64,000 nucleotides of DNA from Alicyclobacillus tolerans (GTDB taxonomy: Bacteria > Bacillota > Bacilli > Alicyclobacillales > Alicyclobacillaceae), in assembly GCF_001447355.1 (NCBI RefSeq), contig NZ_JXBW01000003.1, positions 1 to 64,000 of the forward strand. The letters run 5' to 3'. The position numbers were made by a program, and so were the translations under genes. This document shows, one piece after another, positions 1-7,407 of this stretch. Each line of letters begins with the position of its first letter. The first letter of the stretch is position 1. The notes beneath the pieces were generated by a model. The model did not search any database. It saw only the letters and a list, made by a program, of their open reading frames with translations, and was not told where the DNA came from.

Positions 1-330
1 TTGAGGAGTCTCACAACGTAGTTTAGAGCCAGTGCCAAAATTAAATAATCGCCGTTACAACAGGTATCTTGAATGTAAGATACGACTCACTTTATTTCGC
101 CAAAGAAAAACGGAATGATCAGAGAACTTTATTACAGGCGTTTCAGAGGGTCCATAGGTCTATCCAAGTCATGTGAATTGTATGTTTATCGATGGTATTT
201 GAATGTTTATACGAGGTAAATCATGGTGGATGAAAATCGTCGAGTTGGTGCTAGATATAAATACGCCACGGAACCCTCTTTTGGTAGAATTAAGTCGACC
301 AAAACCCATTCACAACAAAGGAGAAGCTCC
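1..330. other. Non-coding stretch upstream of the transposase
   Basis: No convincing gene is seen here. The sequence is more AT-rich than the housekeeping block that follows. It contains a short hairpin at 64-83 (7-bp stem GTATCTT/AAGATAC, 6-nt loop). It probably holds the left end and promoter of the insertion element, but I could not match a terminal inverted repeat to the far side of the transposase, so the element's borders are not defined. Confidence 0.5.
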
Positions 331-1809
331 ATGACGAAATCCAGTATATCACAACACGCGCAATCTGGTTTGGTTCCTTTCCCCTTGATTCCCCGTCAAT
401 GGGAACAGTATATGGATGTTCCGTTTGTTATCCCCGCACTGACTTTCCCTTGGGACATCTTTCGAAACATTGAGCAGGAATACTACTGGCATCTATATGA
501 CTCGTTGCGTGAGGAACGGATAAATCGGTCGGACGGAACCAGCAACGTCACCAACTCTGCTCTTGGGCTGGAACTCCCCACACCAACGGAACAGGCGGAT
601 AATACGTCGACAGTCACGCGAAGTCGTTCAGGCCGCAAGCCTCACGACTTTATGCCTATGATGCGGGCGTTCGAGTTGGCCCGATTGCTATACGTTGAGA
701 GCATGGCTGAGAGTGTCTACCTACAGGTTCGCTCCAACCCGTTGTTTGCTGAAGCTTGCGGGTTTACAGGCAAACTCCCCAGTTACCGCTCGTTTGCCCG
801 CTTCGACGAAATCATGACAAACTTCGGATTATGGGATAAGGCTCGACGGCTGGTCGTTGCGTTCAACCTGAAGCAGGGTGTGTTAGAGGTTGAGGATACC
901 TTGGTCGCCGATACAACGCATATTGAAGCGGAGGCGACCTACGGAAAACAGATGAAAACCTGTCGCCACAAAGAAGACTGTGATTGCCCTGCCGTCCCCA
1001 CGGACGATAACGTAGGCATTGTTCGTAAGAGTAACGCCGTGTCCTACATTGGCCACAAAGTTTCGTTACTCAGTGGCGCCAAGGGACAACTTCCACTCAC
1101 CCGAGAAGTGCGCAAGGGAGAGGAATACGATGCTTTCACCTTGCTGCCTACACTTGAGCGATTCAAATCTGAGTTTGAGGAACTGGCACAGTCTGTGCAA
1201 TATGTACTTGCCGATGGGATTTACCAGAGTCCAAGAAACCAGAAGGCAACAAGGGATGTACTTGGGGCAAAACTGGTTGCTCCCATTAATCCCAGGGGTC
1301 GCCAGGACAAACCGAGCGATGTCCGTGGAATTGATATGATTGACCGCTACGGGGTGCCACATTGCATTGCTGGACACAAGATGGAGCTAAAAGGATCCGA
1401 CCTCAAAAAGGAGCAGTACATATTCACGTGTCCAGTTCACAATCCTCAGGCGAAACAGGAAGGGCTTGTCTGCCCGCTCCACAAGCACATTGAGTGCTGT
1501 AGCGGTGCCACCCAGGGTCGGGTGCTGCGGGTTGATTTTGCGACAACACCTCAGGTAGACCCTGAGTTTCCACAGCACAGCCGTACATTCGATACGTTGT
1601 ATGATGCCCGTACAGGGATTGAGCGAATTATTGGGATGCTGAAAGATGGATACAGTTTACGGCGTGTACACAAACGTGGACGTAAGGCGGTAGAGGCTCA
1701 CGTTGACCAGTGCATGCTCTGTATGCATGTGATGGCATACTGCGCCTACACTCAAACTGGAACAGTAAACCGCGGGTGGACACGAAGTCGACTGAAGCGG
1801 GCTCAATGA
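331..1809 (+). CDS. DDE transposase of an insertion sequence (IS4/IS5-type fold)
   Basis: This is a 492-residue transposase that would catalyse cut-and-paste movement of its element. A DDE-type catalytic set can be proposed: Asp194 in VADTTH, Asp295 in LADGIYQS and Glu431 in RTGIERIIGMLK. Cysteine/histidine clusters (TCRHKEDCDCP, and FTCPVH...CPLHKHIECC further on) look like an inserted zinc-binding module. I chose the ATG at 331 because AAAGGAGAA lies 5-8 bases upstream; an in-frame ATG at 223 with a weaker GAGGT site would add 36 residues. The frame is intact, so the element may be active. The exact IS family is not certain from motifs alone. It lies next to the 3' end of trmD, facing it. 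Confidence 0.85.
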   Translation: MTKSSISQHAQSGLVPFPLIPRQWEQYMDVPFVIPALTFPWDIFRNIEQEYYWHLYDSLREERINRSDGTSNVTNSALGLELPTPTEQADNTSTVTRSRSGRKPHDFMPMMRAFELARLLYVESMAESVYLQVRSNPLFAEACGFTGKLPSYRSFARFDEIMTNFGLWDKARRLVVAFNLKQGVLEVEDTLVADTTHIEAEATYGKQMKTCRHKEDCDCPAVPTDDNVGIVRKSNAVSYIGHKVSLLSGAKGQLPLTREVRKGEEYDAFTLLPTLERFKSEFEELAQSVQYVLADGIYQSPRNQKATRDVLGAKLVAPINPRGRQDKPSDVRGIDMIDRYGVPHCIAGHKMELKGSDLKKEQYIFTCPVHNPQAKQEGLVCPLHKHIECCSGATQGRVLRVDFATTPQVDPEFPQHSRTFDTLYDARTGIERIIGMLKDGYSLRRVHKRGRKAVEAHVDQCMLCMHVMAYCAYTQTGTVNRGWTRSRLKRAQ

Positions 1810-2179
1810 AAATTATCCACAATAACTGAGGCTGCGGGTCCTATCCCCAGCTTTATTGCGTCCATTTTTGCCAACAGGAACTTACAGTGCGATCTTCTGC
1901 GACCAGAACACCCCGATCCAGTCAAGTTTCGGGCCATTGGACCGTACTTCGCGTTACTCCGATGTCCTCCAAAGTAATTTTGGCATCGGCTCTTAGCAAG
2001 ATGAGCGCCGCCATCACAGCGGCGAAAAGCATAATAACACCTTTCGCCGCATGTGTCAAGCGTTTCTGTTCCTTGTCACACGAGCAGCAAATCCCACCCA
2101 GATGTGTGCATGTGATTCCTATGCCATCTTCAACAAAGCTACTCGAACCTACGACGAAAAGGCTCCATACGATACAGTA
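1810..2179. other. Gene-poor stretch between transposase and trmD
   Basis: No gene is recognised here. In B. subtilis and many Bacilli rplS follows trmD directly; it is not present in this interval. The region contains a 9-bp inverted repeat (2019-2050) and runs into a 15-bp one (2180-2240). A 36-codon frame on the minus strand (2032-1922) is too short and unfamiliar to call. The stretch may hold the right end of the insertion element or decayed sequence. Confidence 0.5.
2019..2050. repeat. 9-bp inverted repeat
   Basis: GCGGCGAAA at 2019-2027 is matched perfectly by TTTCGCCGC at 2042-2050 around a 14-nt AT-rich loop. No U-run follows on either strand, so a terminator is not obvious. It could be part of a mobile-element end or a structured RNA. 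Confidence 0.5.
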
Positions 2180-2240
2180 AGCTTCAGCAGGCGCTCCTTC
2201 CCCGGGATACAGCCATCAAAACTGTGCGCCTGCTGAAGCT
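2180..2240. repeat. 15-bp perfect inverted repeat just after trmD
   Basis: AGCTTCAGCAGGCGC at 2180-2194 and GCGCCTGCTGAAGCT at 2226-2240 are exact reverse complements with 31 nt between them. The right arm begins 8 nt beyond the trmD stop codon. A transcript would form a strong hairpin, but no U-tract follows, so it is more likely an RNA-end stabilising hairpin, a mobile-element end or a protein-binding site than a classical intrinsic terminator. Confidence 0.6.
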
Positions 2241-2248
2241 CAAAACAC

Positions 2249-3028
2249 TTATTCAACGTCAATCCCCGTCAAATCACCTTGCTCAAACGCAGTTAGCCAC
2301 GCCCTCTGGCGCGGGGTAAGCTGCTCAATCCGCAAAAGATCCGGCCGTTCTTTCCAAGTCCGATACAAGGCGTGTCGCTCCCGCCATTCCGCGATCCGTT
2401 GATGGTTGCCCGACACCAAAACCTCCGGCACCGCCAGATCCCGATATACAGCCGGACGCGTGAATTGAGGATACTCAAGTAAGCCCTGAACGTGCGATTC
2501 GTCCTCGAGAGACGCCGCATTGCCCAAGACGCCCGGCAGCAATCTGGTCACTGCATCGATCACTGCCATCGCCGCGATCTCGCCACCCGTCATCACAAAA
2601 TCGCCTAACGATAGTTCCTCGGTTGCCAGTGCTTGCCGAACGCGATCGTCAAACCCTTCGTAGTGGCCACATATTAGCACAATCCGCTCGGACTGGGCGT
2701 ACTCCTCTGCTACCTGCTGGGTGAATCTGCGGCCGGACGGAGACAACAGTACCACGCGCGCGCGTGGCGATTCCAATCTAGTATTCAAGCGGTTGCAAAG
2801 ATCATCGATGGCTTCAAACAACGGCTCCGGCTTTAGCAACATGCCTGCGCCACCACCGTAAGGCGTGTCGTCGACAGTGCGATGCCGGTCCCTTGCATAT
2901 TGCCGAAAATCGATCAGTTCAACATCCACCGCGCCAATCTCTGCAGCACGCTTCATCATACTCTCACCAAGCACACCCGAAAACATATTCGGAAAGAGTG
3001 TGAGCACGTGAATCGCAAGTGCCATCAT
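2249..3028 (-). CDS. trmD: tRNA (guanine37-N1)-methyltransferase TrmD
   Basis: TrmD uses S-adenosylmethionine to methylate G37 next to the anticodon of several tRNAs, preventing +1 frameshifting. The 259-residue protein is of normal length and shows the SPOUT trefoil-knot motifs: LSPSGRRF, then GHYEGFDDR, then SLGDFVMTGGE. Its ATG (3028) overlaps the rimM stop codon (TGATGATG); a second ATG at 3025 is better spaced from the GGAGGG sequence in the end of rimM. It is the last gene of the ffh-rpsP-khpA-ylqD-rimM-trmD series. In most relatives rplS comes next; here an inverted repeat and a transposase follow. Confidence 0.97.
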   Translation of the reverse strand: MMALAIHVLTLFPNMFSGVLGESMMKRAAEIGAVDVELIDFRQYARDRHRTVDDTPYGGGAGMLLKPEPLFEAIDDLCNRLNTRLESPRARVVLLSPSGRRFTQQVAEEYAQSERIVLICGHYEGFDDRVRQALATEELSLGDFVMTGGEIAAMAVIDAVTRLLPGVLGNAASLEDESHVQGLLEYPQFTRPAVYRDLAVPEVLVSGNHQRIAEWRERHALYRTWKERPDLLRIEQLTPRQRAWLTAFEQGDLTGIDVE

Positions 3029-3570
3029 CAGCCCTCCGACTCGCTGTCATCGTCCAGTAAGCCTGGCAAAAGATGAACCGTCATCTTTTTCGCAGCGAGA
3101 TCGACCGCCAAAATACAGTCTGGAATCGCTGGCAGGAGAACGTCGGGTTGCCTTTGAGGGCGGCGGATCACATAGACGTCATTCGCCCCCGGCGTCAGTA
3201 CCTCCACCAATGGCCCAAGCCGTTCCCCCGCGTCCGTCCATACATCCAAACCCACAAGCTGATGAATGTAGTACGTCCCCTCAGGCAGAGGCAACAATTG
3301 CTCCTCAGAAACACAGAGCTCAAGGCCACGCCAATGTTCCACGTCGTGAATGCTGTTTAGCCCCTTAAAACCAACGATCCACATATTTTGATGTTTGCGA
3401 CCGCTGCGAACCTCAACTTCCGTAATCGGTGTTCCACCTTCAGGTCGAACATACAGCCTGGACCCCGGCGCGAACCTTTCCTCCGCGAAATCTGTCCGCG
3501 GATATACGCGCATTTCGCCGCGTAGTCCATGCGGTTTTGTCATCACGCCGACTGTGTAGTACGTCGTCAC
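3028..3570 (-). CDS. rimM: 16S rRNA processing / 30S maturation factor RimM
   Basis: RimM binds ribosomal protein S19 and helps mature the 3' domain of the 30S subunit. The 180-residue protein begins with the family's beta-barrel signature (VTTYYTVGVMTKPHGLRGE) and ends with a PRC-barrel domain (DVYVIRRPQRQPDVLLPAIP). I place the start at a GTG at 3570 that overlaps the ylqD stop codon (GTGA). An upstream ATG would add 29 residues unlike any RimM and would lie inside ylqD. The stop overlaps the start of trmD, so translation of the three genes is probably coupled. Confidence 0.95.
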   Translation of the reverse strand: MTTYYTVGVMTKPHGLRGEMRVYPRTDFAEERFAPGSRLYVRPEGGTPITEVEVRSGRKHQNMWIVGFKGLNSIHDVEHWRGLELCVSEEQLLPLPEGTYYIHQLVGLDVWTDAGERLGPLVEVLTPGANDVYVIRRPQRQPDVLLPAIPDCILAVDLAAKKMTVHLLPGLLDDDSESEG

Positions 3571-3989
3571 CCTTCGATCCGCTGCCCGTTTTGGCGAATC
3601 TCGACGACAATGCCGTCGCGCACAATAATTTCCGAACCGAGCAACACCTTCGTCCAATCGTCTCCAGGCTTGACCTCTACCATGGTTTCAACTGTCATAT
3701 TCTGAATCTCTGTACCAAGTTCCATTTGCTGAAACTGCTGCATTTGCTGAAATAATTCTTCCCGTCTTTGCTCACGCACACGCTTTTCATTCTCTACCTG
3801 CTGGCGCACCTGCTGCGCCAACTCACCGCTTTGCGCCATGGCCTCTTCGATAGCTTGCTTGCCTTGTTCCTCAATCTGTTCCAATTCATTCATGACCTGC
3901 TCGATCTGGCGGCGTTGTTCTGCAATGATTTGCTGCTTCGCGGCTTCCGTCAAAATAAACTTAACTGCCACAGGCTGCCGAATAACCAC
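3567..3989 (-). CDS. ylqD: YlqD family protein
   Basis: This is a 140-residue protein of the YlqD family, conserved at this position (khpA-ylqD-rimM) in Bacilli and of unknown function. Residues about 12-90 are rich in Glu, Gln and Arg with heptad-like spacing and should form a long coiled coil. The last 50 residues (MTVETMVEVKPGDDW through IIVRDGIVVEIR) look like a small beta domain. The start is a GTG at 3989 preceded by GAGGAGA. It overlaps rimM by four bases. No enzymatic motif is visible. Confidence 0.85.
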   Translation of the reverse strand: MVIRQPVAVKFILTEAAKQQIIAEQRRQIEQVMNELEQIEEQGKQAIEEAMAQSGELAQQVRQQVENEKRVREQRREELFQQMQQFQQMELGTEIQNMTVETMVEVKPGDDWTKVLLGSEIIVRDGIVVEIRQNGQRIEG

Positions 3990-4010
3990 TTAAAATCTCC
4001 TCGCATCCTC

Positions 4011-4241
4011 TTATGACTGAATGTCGACAAACACCCGTTTTTTCTGACGATACGCTGCGGCACTAACCACGTTGCGGATGGCCTTGGCTACCCGCCCCTG
4101 TCGGCCGATCACGCGCCCTACGTCGTCCGGGTGCACCTTGACCTGATATGTGACCGTATCGCCCTCTTCGATTGGGGAGACCGAAACAGCTTCGGGATGA
4201 TCCACAAGAGAGCTAACGATATATTGAACCAAGTCTTTCAT
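4011..4241 (-). CDS. khpA: KH-domain RNA-binding protein KhpA
   Basis: This 76-residue single-KH-domain protein contains the RNA-binding GxxG loop as GRQG (within VGRVIGRQGRVAKAIR). In Gram-positive bacteria KhpA pairs with the Jag/EloR protein KhpB and influences cell elongation and small-RNA biology. The size and its place between rpsP and ylqD match B. subtilis ylqC. It lies 42 bp after rpsP and 21 bp before ylqD, so it is co-transcribed with the ribosomal and SRP genes. Confidence 0.93.
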   Translation of the reverse strand: MKDLVQYIVSSLVDHPEAVSVSPIEEGDTVTYQVKVHPDDVGRVIGRQGRVAKAIRNVVSAAAYRQKKRVFVDIQS

Positions 4242-4283
4242 TGGCGATCACTCCGAAGGGCGGCCCATTAGGCCGCCCACAGT

Positions 4284-4556
4284 TCACTTCTGAAATTTTT
4301 GTTCATGGAACTTCTTCATAATACCTTCCAAGTGGAACAAATAGCGCACTTTGTCGGAAGGTTGTGCTCCCGTGCCCAACCAGTACAGAGCGCGTTCCTC
4401 GTCGATCTGGATTTGCGCAGGCTCAGTCAACGGATTGTACGTGCCAATTTCCTCGACAAAACGACCATCGCGCGGAGAACGAGACTCCGCAACAACAACG
4501 CGATAGAACGGACGCTTCTTTGCACCCATGCGCTTCAAACGAATCTTCACTGCCAT
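4284..4556 (-). CDS. rpsP: 30S ribosomal protein S16
   Basis: S16 (90 residues) is an early-binding protein of the small subunit needed for 16S rRNA folding. The N-terminus [20 protein letters not shown] is the classic S16 signature, followed by [21 protein letters not shown]. It lies 21 bp downstream of ffh and upstream of khpA, the usual Bacilli arrangement linking the signal-recognition particle to ribosome assembly. Confidence 0.98.
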   Translation of the reverse strand: MAVKIRLKRMGAKKRPFYRVVVAESRSPRDGRFVEEIGTYNPLTEPAQIQIDEERALYWLGTGAQPSDKVRYLFHLEGIMKKFHEQKFQK

Positions 4557-4577
4557 TTTGTAATGCCCTCCATATCG

Positions 4578-6044
4578 TTATTTTCGCTTTTTCTTGCGAT
4601 GCTGGCGCTGCCTAGGCTCGCCACCACTGCCCGCAACTGAGTTGCTCGGCATGTCCGCCAACGACGGCATGTCCTTAAGCCCAGGCATCCCCCCGAGCCC
4701 ACCCATCGCTTTCAAAGCACTCATCGCACTTCGTCGGCTCATTCGCTTACCCATACCCGTGAACCGTTTCATCATCTCGCGGGTCTGTTCAAACTGGTTT
4801 AACAATTGGTTCACTTCACGCACTGTCGTCCCGCTGCCATTGGCAATCCGCCGTCGGCGACTCGCGTTCATCACGCTTGGGTCTTCCCGCTCAGCAGGCG
4901 TCATCGATGAGATGATGGCATCCATCCGCAAGAACCGCCGATCATTCAAATCGATGTTCTCGAGGCCTTTCATGCGATTCATGCCAGGAATCATCTTCAG
5001 AACTTGATCGAGCGGCCCTAAGTTGCGCACTTGGCGAAACATCTCTTGAAAGTCATTTAAGGTGAAGCTCGATGTGCGCATCCGCACTTCCATCTCTTTG
5101 GCCTTTTCCAAGTCGATGCGCTCTTGAGCGCGTTCAATCAAGCTCAGCACATCGCCCATGCCGAGAATACGAGACGCAAGCCGATCCGGATGGAATGGTT
5201 CCAGCGGCTCAATCTTCTCACCAAGCCCGACGTACTTAATGGGGCATCCCGTCACCGCGCGTACGGTGAGTGCCGCCCCGCCGCGAGCGTCGCCGTCCAG
5301 CTTGGTCAGAATGACACCTGTGACACCCAACCGCTGATGAAACGTCTCGGCGACATGGACAGCATCCTGCCCCGTCATCGCGTCGACCACTAAAAGAATT
5401 TCGGTCGGCTGCACAGCCGCCTTCATCCCCTCGAGTTCCTCCATCAACTGGTCATCGATGTGTAAGCGGCCTGCGGTATCGATGAGAACGATGTCGGCCC
5501 CGGCCTTCTCAGCCTCTGCTAAACTCGCCTTCGCGATAGCGACTGGATTTGCATCCGCGCCTTGGTCGAATACCGGAATATCGATCTGCTTGCCGAGCAC
5601 CTTGAGTTGGTCAATGGCGGCAGGTCGATAGACGTCGGCGGCGACGAGCAAAGGCCGGTGCTGGTGTTGACGGAATGCAAGGCCCAGTTTAGCGATCGCG
5701 GTTGTCTTACCCGCGCCCTGCAACCCCACTAGCATGACGACAGTCGGCGGCTTTGGCGCCATTTGAATGCGTGCCTGCGCGCCGCCCATCAACTCCGTCA
5801 GCTCTTCGTAGACGATCTTTACGACCTGTTGCCCTGGCGTCAAACTCTTCTGCAGATCCTGGCCAACCGCCCGCTCCCGCACGCGATTGACAAAATCGCG
5901 TACAACCTTGACGTTGACGTCTGCCGCAAGTAATGCGAGCCGAATTTCACGCATCGCCTCTTGCACATCCGCCTCCGTCAAACGTCCTTTTCCGCGTAAT
6001 CGATTGAGTGCAGACTGCAGACTGTTCGACAAACTCTCAAGCAT
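4578..6044 (-). CDS. ffh: Signal recognition particle GTPase Ffh
   Basis: Ffh (488 residues) binds 4.5S/scRNA and nascent hydrophobic signal sequences and delivers ribosomes to FtsY at the membrane. The N and G domains are clear: P-loop GLQGAGKTTAIAKLG, DTAGRLHIDD and TKLDGDARGG. The C-terminal M domain is methionine-rich (MMKRFTGMGKRMSRRSAM) and ends in a basic tail. I chose the ATG at 6044 because GGGAGGTGA sits about six bases upstream; a GTG three codons earlier is the alternative. The start overlaps the end of ylxM by 8 bp. Confidence 0.97.
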   Translation of the reverse strand: MLESLSNSLQSALNRLRGKGRLTEADVQEAMREIRLALLAADVNVKVVRDFVNRVRERAVGQDLQKSLTPGQQVVKIVYEELTELMGGAQARIQMAPKPPTVVMLVGLQGAGKTTAIAKLGLAFRQHQHRPLLVAADVYRPAAIDQLKVLGKQIDIPVFDQGADANPVAIAKASLAEAEKAGADIVLIDTAGRLHIDDQLMEELEGMKAAVQPTEILLVVDAMTGQDAVHVAETFHQRLGVTGVILTKLDGDARGGAALTVRAVTGCPIKYVGLGEKIEPLEPFHPDRLASRILGMGDVLSLIERAQERIDLEKAKEMEVRMRTSSFTLNDFQEMFRQVRNLGPLDQVLKMIPGMNRMKGLENIDLNDRRFLRMDAIISSMTPAEREDPSVMNASRRRRIANGSGTTVREVNQLLNQFEQTREMMKRFTGMGKRMSRRSAMSALKAMGGLGGMPGLKDMPSLADMPSNSVAGSGGEPRQRQHRKKKRK

Positions 6045-6438
6045 CCGCCTCACCTCCCGTCAAGCTCGACAGCGTGGCAGCCATCTGCTCTATGGCCCTT
6101 TGCATACGCGTGCGATCCGCTTCCGACAAGCGCGCCCGAACCGCCTGCCAGCAGTCGATGAGCAGCGCCCAAGCCGTACGCTGTTTCGCCGCAATCTCCT
6201 GCAGATGAAGTGCCGCTTCGTACACTTCAAGCTGCTCGCCGACGCGACGCAGTTGATCATGCACCGCCTGTCGACTAATCGACAGAACAGAACCAATTTC
6301 CGCGAGCGACATGTCTTCAAAATGGTACAACTCGACGATCTGTCGCTGACGCTCCGTAAGCAGCGGTTCGTAGAACGCATAGAGATCGCCTATGCGAGTG
6401 ACCTCTCTCATACTATCTGGGTTCTGCGTCACTGTCAA
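6037..6438 (-). CDS. ylxM: YlxM-type helix-turn-helix SRP-associated regulator
   Basis: This 133-residue protein resembles the YlxM/p13 family: sigma-70 region-4-like HTH proteins encoded just before ffh in Firmicutes and thought to modulate SRP assembly or activity. The HTH lies at about residues 30-70 (LTERQRQIVELYHFEDMSLA, then EIGSVLSISRQAVHDQLRR). The start appears to be TTG at 6438, preceded by AAAGGAGA with six bases of spacing; an ATG nine codons in is an alternative. It overlaps ffh by 8 bp and follows ftsY by 30 bp, so all three SRP-pathway proteins are co-expressed. Confidence 0.9.
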   Translation of the reverse strand: MTVTQNPDSMREVTRIGDLYAFYEPLLTERQRQIVELYHFEDMSLAEIGSVLSISRQAVHDQLRRVGEQLEVYEAALHLQEIAAKQRTAWALLIDCWQAVRARLSEADRTRMQRAIEQMAATLSSLTGGEADA

Positions 6439-6468
6439 GCAAATCTCCTTTACACCACAAATCGGCCG

Positions 6469-7380
6469 TTATGGCCTGCAAACCGCCTCCGCATAAGCGG
6501 TCGCATCAAACGGCTGCAGGTCTTCGACCCCTTCGCCAAGGCCAATCCACTTCACCGGTATTCCTTGCTCGTGCACAATGGGCAGAACAATTCCACCTTT
6601 CGCTGTCCCGTCCAATTTGGTGATGACAATGCCAGTCACATCGACAACCTCTTTGAAAACCTTCGCCTGCATAAGGCCGTTTTGACCTGTTGTTCCATCA
6701 AGCACTAAGAGCACTTCATGGGGCGAGCCAGGCATTTCTTTCGCGGCGACCTTTCGAATCTTGGCCAACTCCGCCATCAGATGCGACTTGTTTTGTAGGC
6801 GACCTGCCGTGTCACAAATAATGATATCGATCCCGCGCGCCTTTCCGGCTGCGATGGCGTCGTAGACGACAGCTGCCGGATCCGCCCCCTGGCTGTGTCG
6901 CACCACATCGACGCCAACCCGGTTCCCCCAGGCCAGCAGTTGTTCGATCGCCGCTGCGCGGAACGTATCGCCAGCCGCCAGCAAGACCTTTTTACCTTGT
7001 GCTTGGTAATAATGAGCCAACTTGCCGATGGTCGTCGTCTTCCCTGCACCATTGACGCCAACGACCAAAACAAGTGTTGGACCCTCCGACTGCAAGTTCA
7101 TGTCTGACGATCCGATATCGAGCATGTCCCGCATCACGTCGACCATCACATCGGGCAGGTCATCCGCGTTTTCGATCCGGCGTTTACGCGCGGCAACGCG
7201 AACGCGATCGACCAGTTCCAGCGCGGTCTCCACGCCCATATCGGCCGCAATAAACGCCTCTTCCATCTCCTCAAACAGCGACTCGTCCAATTTGCGCCCG
7301 CGAAAGATGCTTGCGAGCTTGTCCGCCAAGGCATTTCTCGATTTCTGCAGCCCCTTGCGGAACCGTTCAAACAACCCCAT
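6469..7380 (-). CDS. ftsY: SRP receptor GTPase FtsY
   Basis: FtsY is the membrane-associated receptor for Ffh; the two GTPases form a heterodimer that hands nascent membrane proteins to SecYEG. The 303-residue protein is a compact NG form without the long acidic A domain of enterobacteria, as in other Bacilli. Motifs are GVNGAGKTTTIGKLA (P-loop), GDTFRAAAIEQL, CDTAGRLQNK and TKLDGTAKGG. The amphipathic N-terminus (MGLFERFRKGLQKS) probably provides lipid binding. It follows smc by 27 bp. Confidence 0.97.
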   Translation of the reverse strand: MGLFERFRKGLQKSRNALADKLASIFRGRKLDESLFEEMEEAFIAADMGVETALELVDRVRVAARKRRIENADDLPDVMVDVMRDMLDIGSSDMNLQSEGPTLVLVVGVNGAGKTTTIGKLAHYYQAQGKKVLLAAGDTFRAAAIEQLLAWGNRVGVDVVRHSQGADPAAVVYDAIAAGKARGIDIIICDTAGRLQNKSHLMAELAKIRKVAAKEMPGSPHEVLLVLDGTTGQNGLMQAKVFKEVVDVTGIVITKLDGTAKGGIVLPIVHEQGIPVKWIGLGEGVEDLQPFDATAYAEAVCRP

Positions 7381-7407
7381 ACCGACTACCTCCTCCTCTT
7401 GCGCTTC

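Noticed and set aside
1-1880. Terminal inverted repeats of the insertion sequence
   Set aside because: No convincing matching ends were found on both sides of the transposase, so the element borders are left undefined.
1922-2032. A 36-codon minus-strand frame with a possible AAAGG site
   Set aside because: Very short, unfamiliar sequence, overlaps an inverted repeat; no conserved family recognised.
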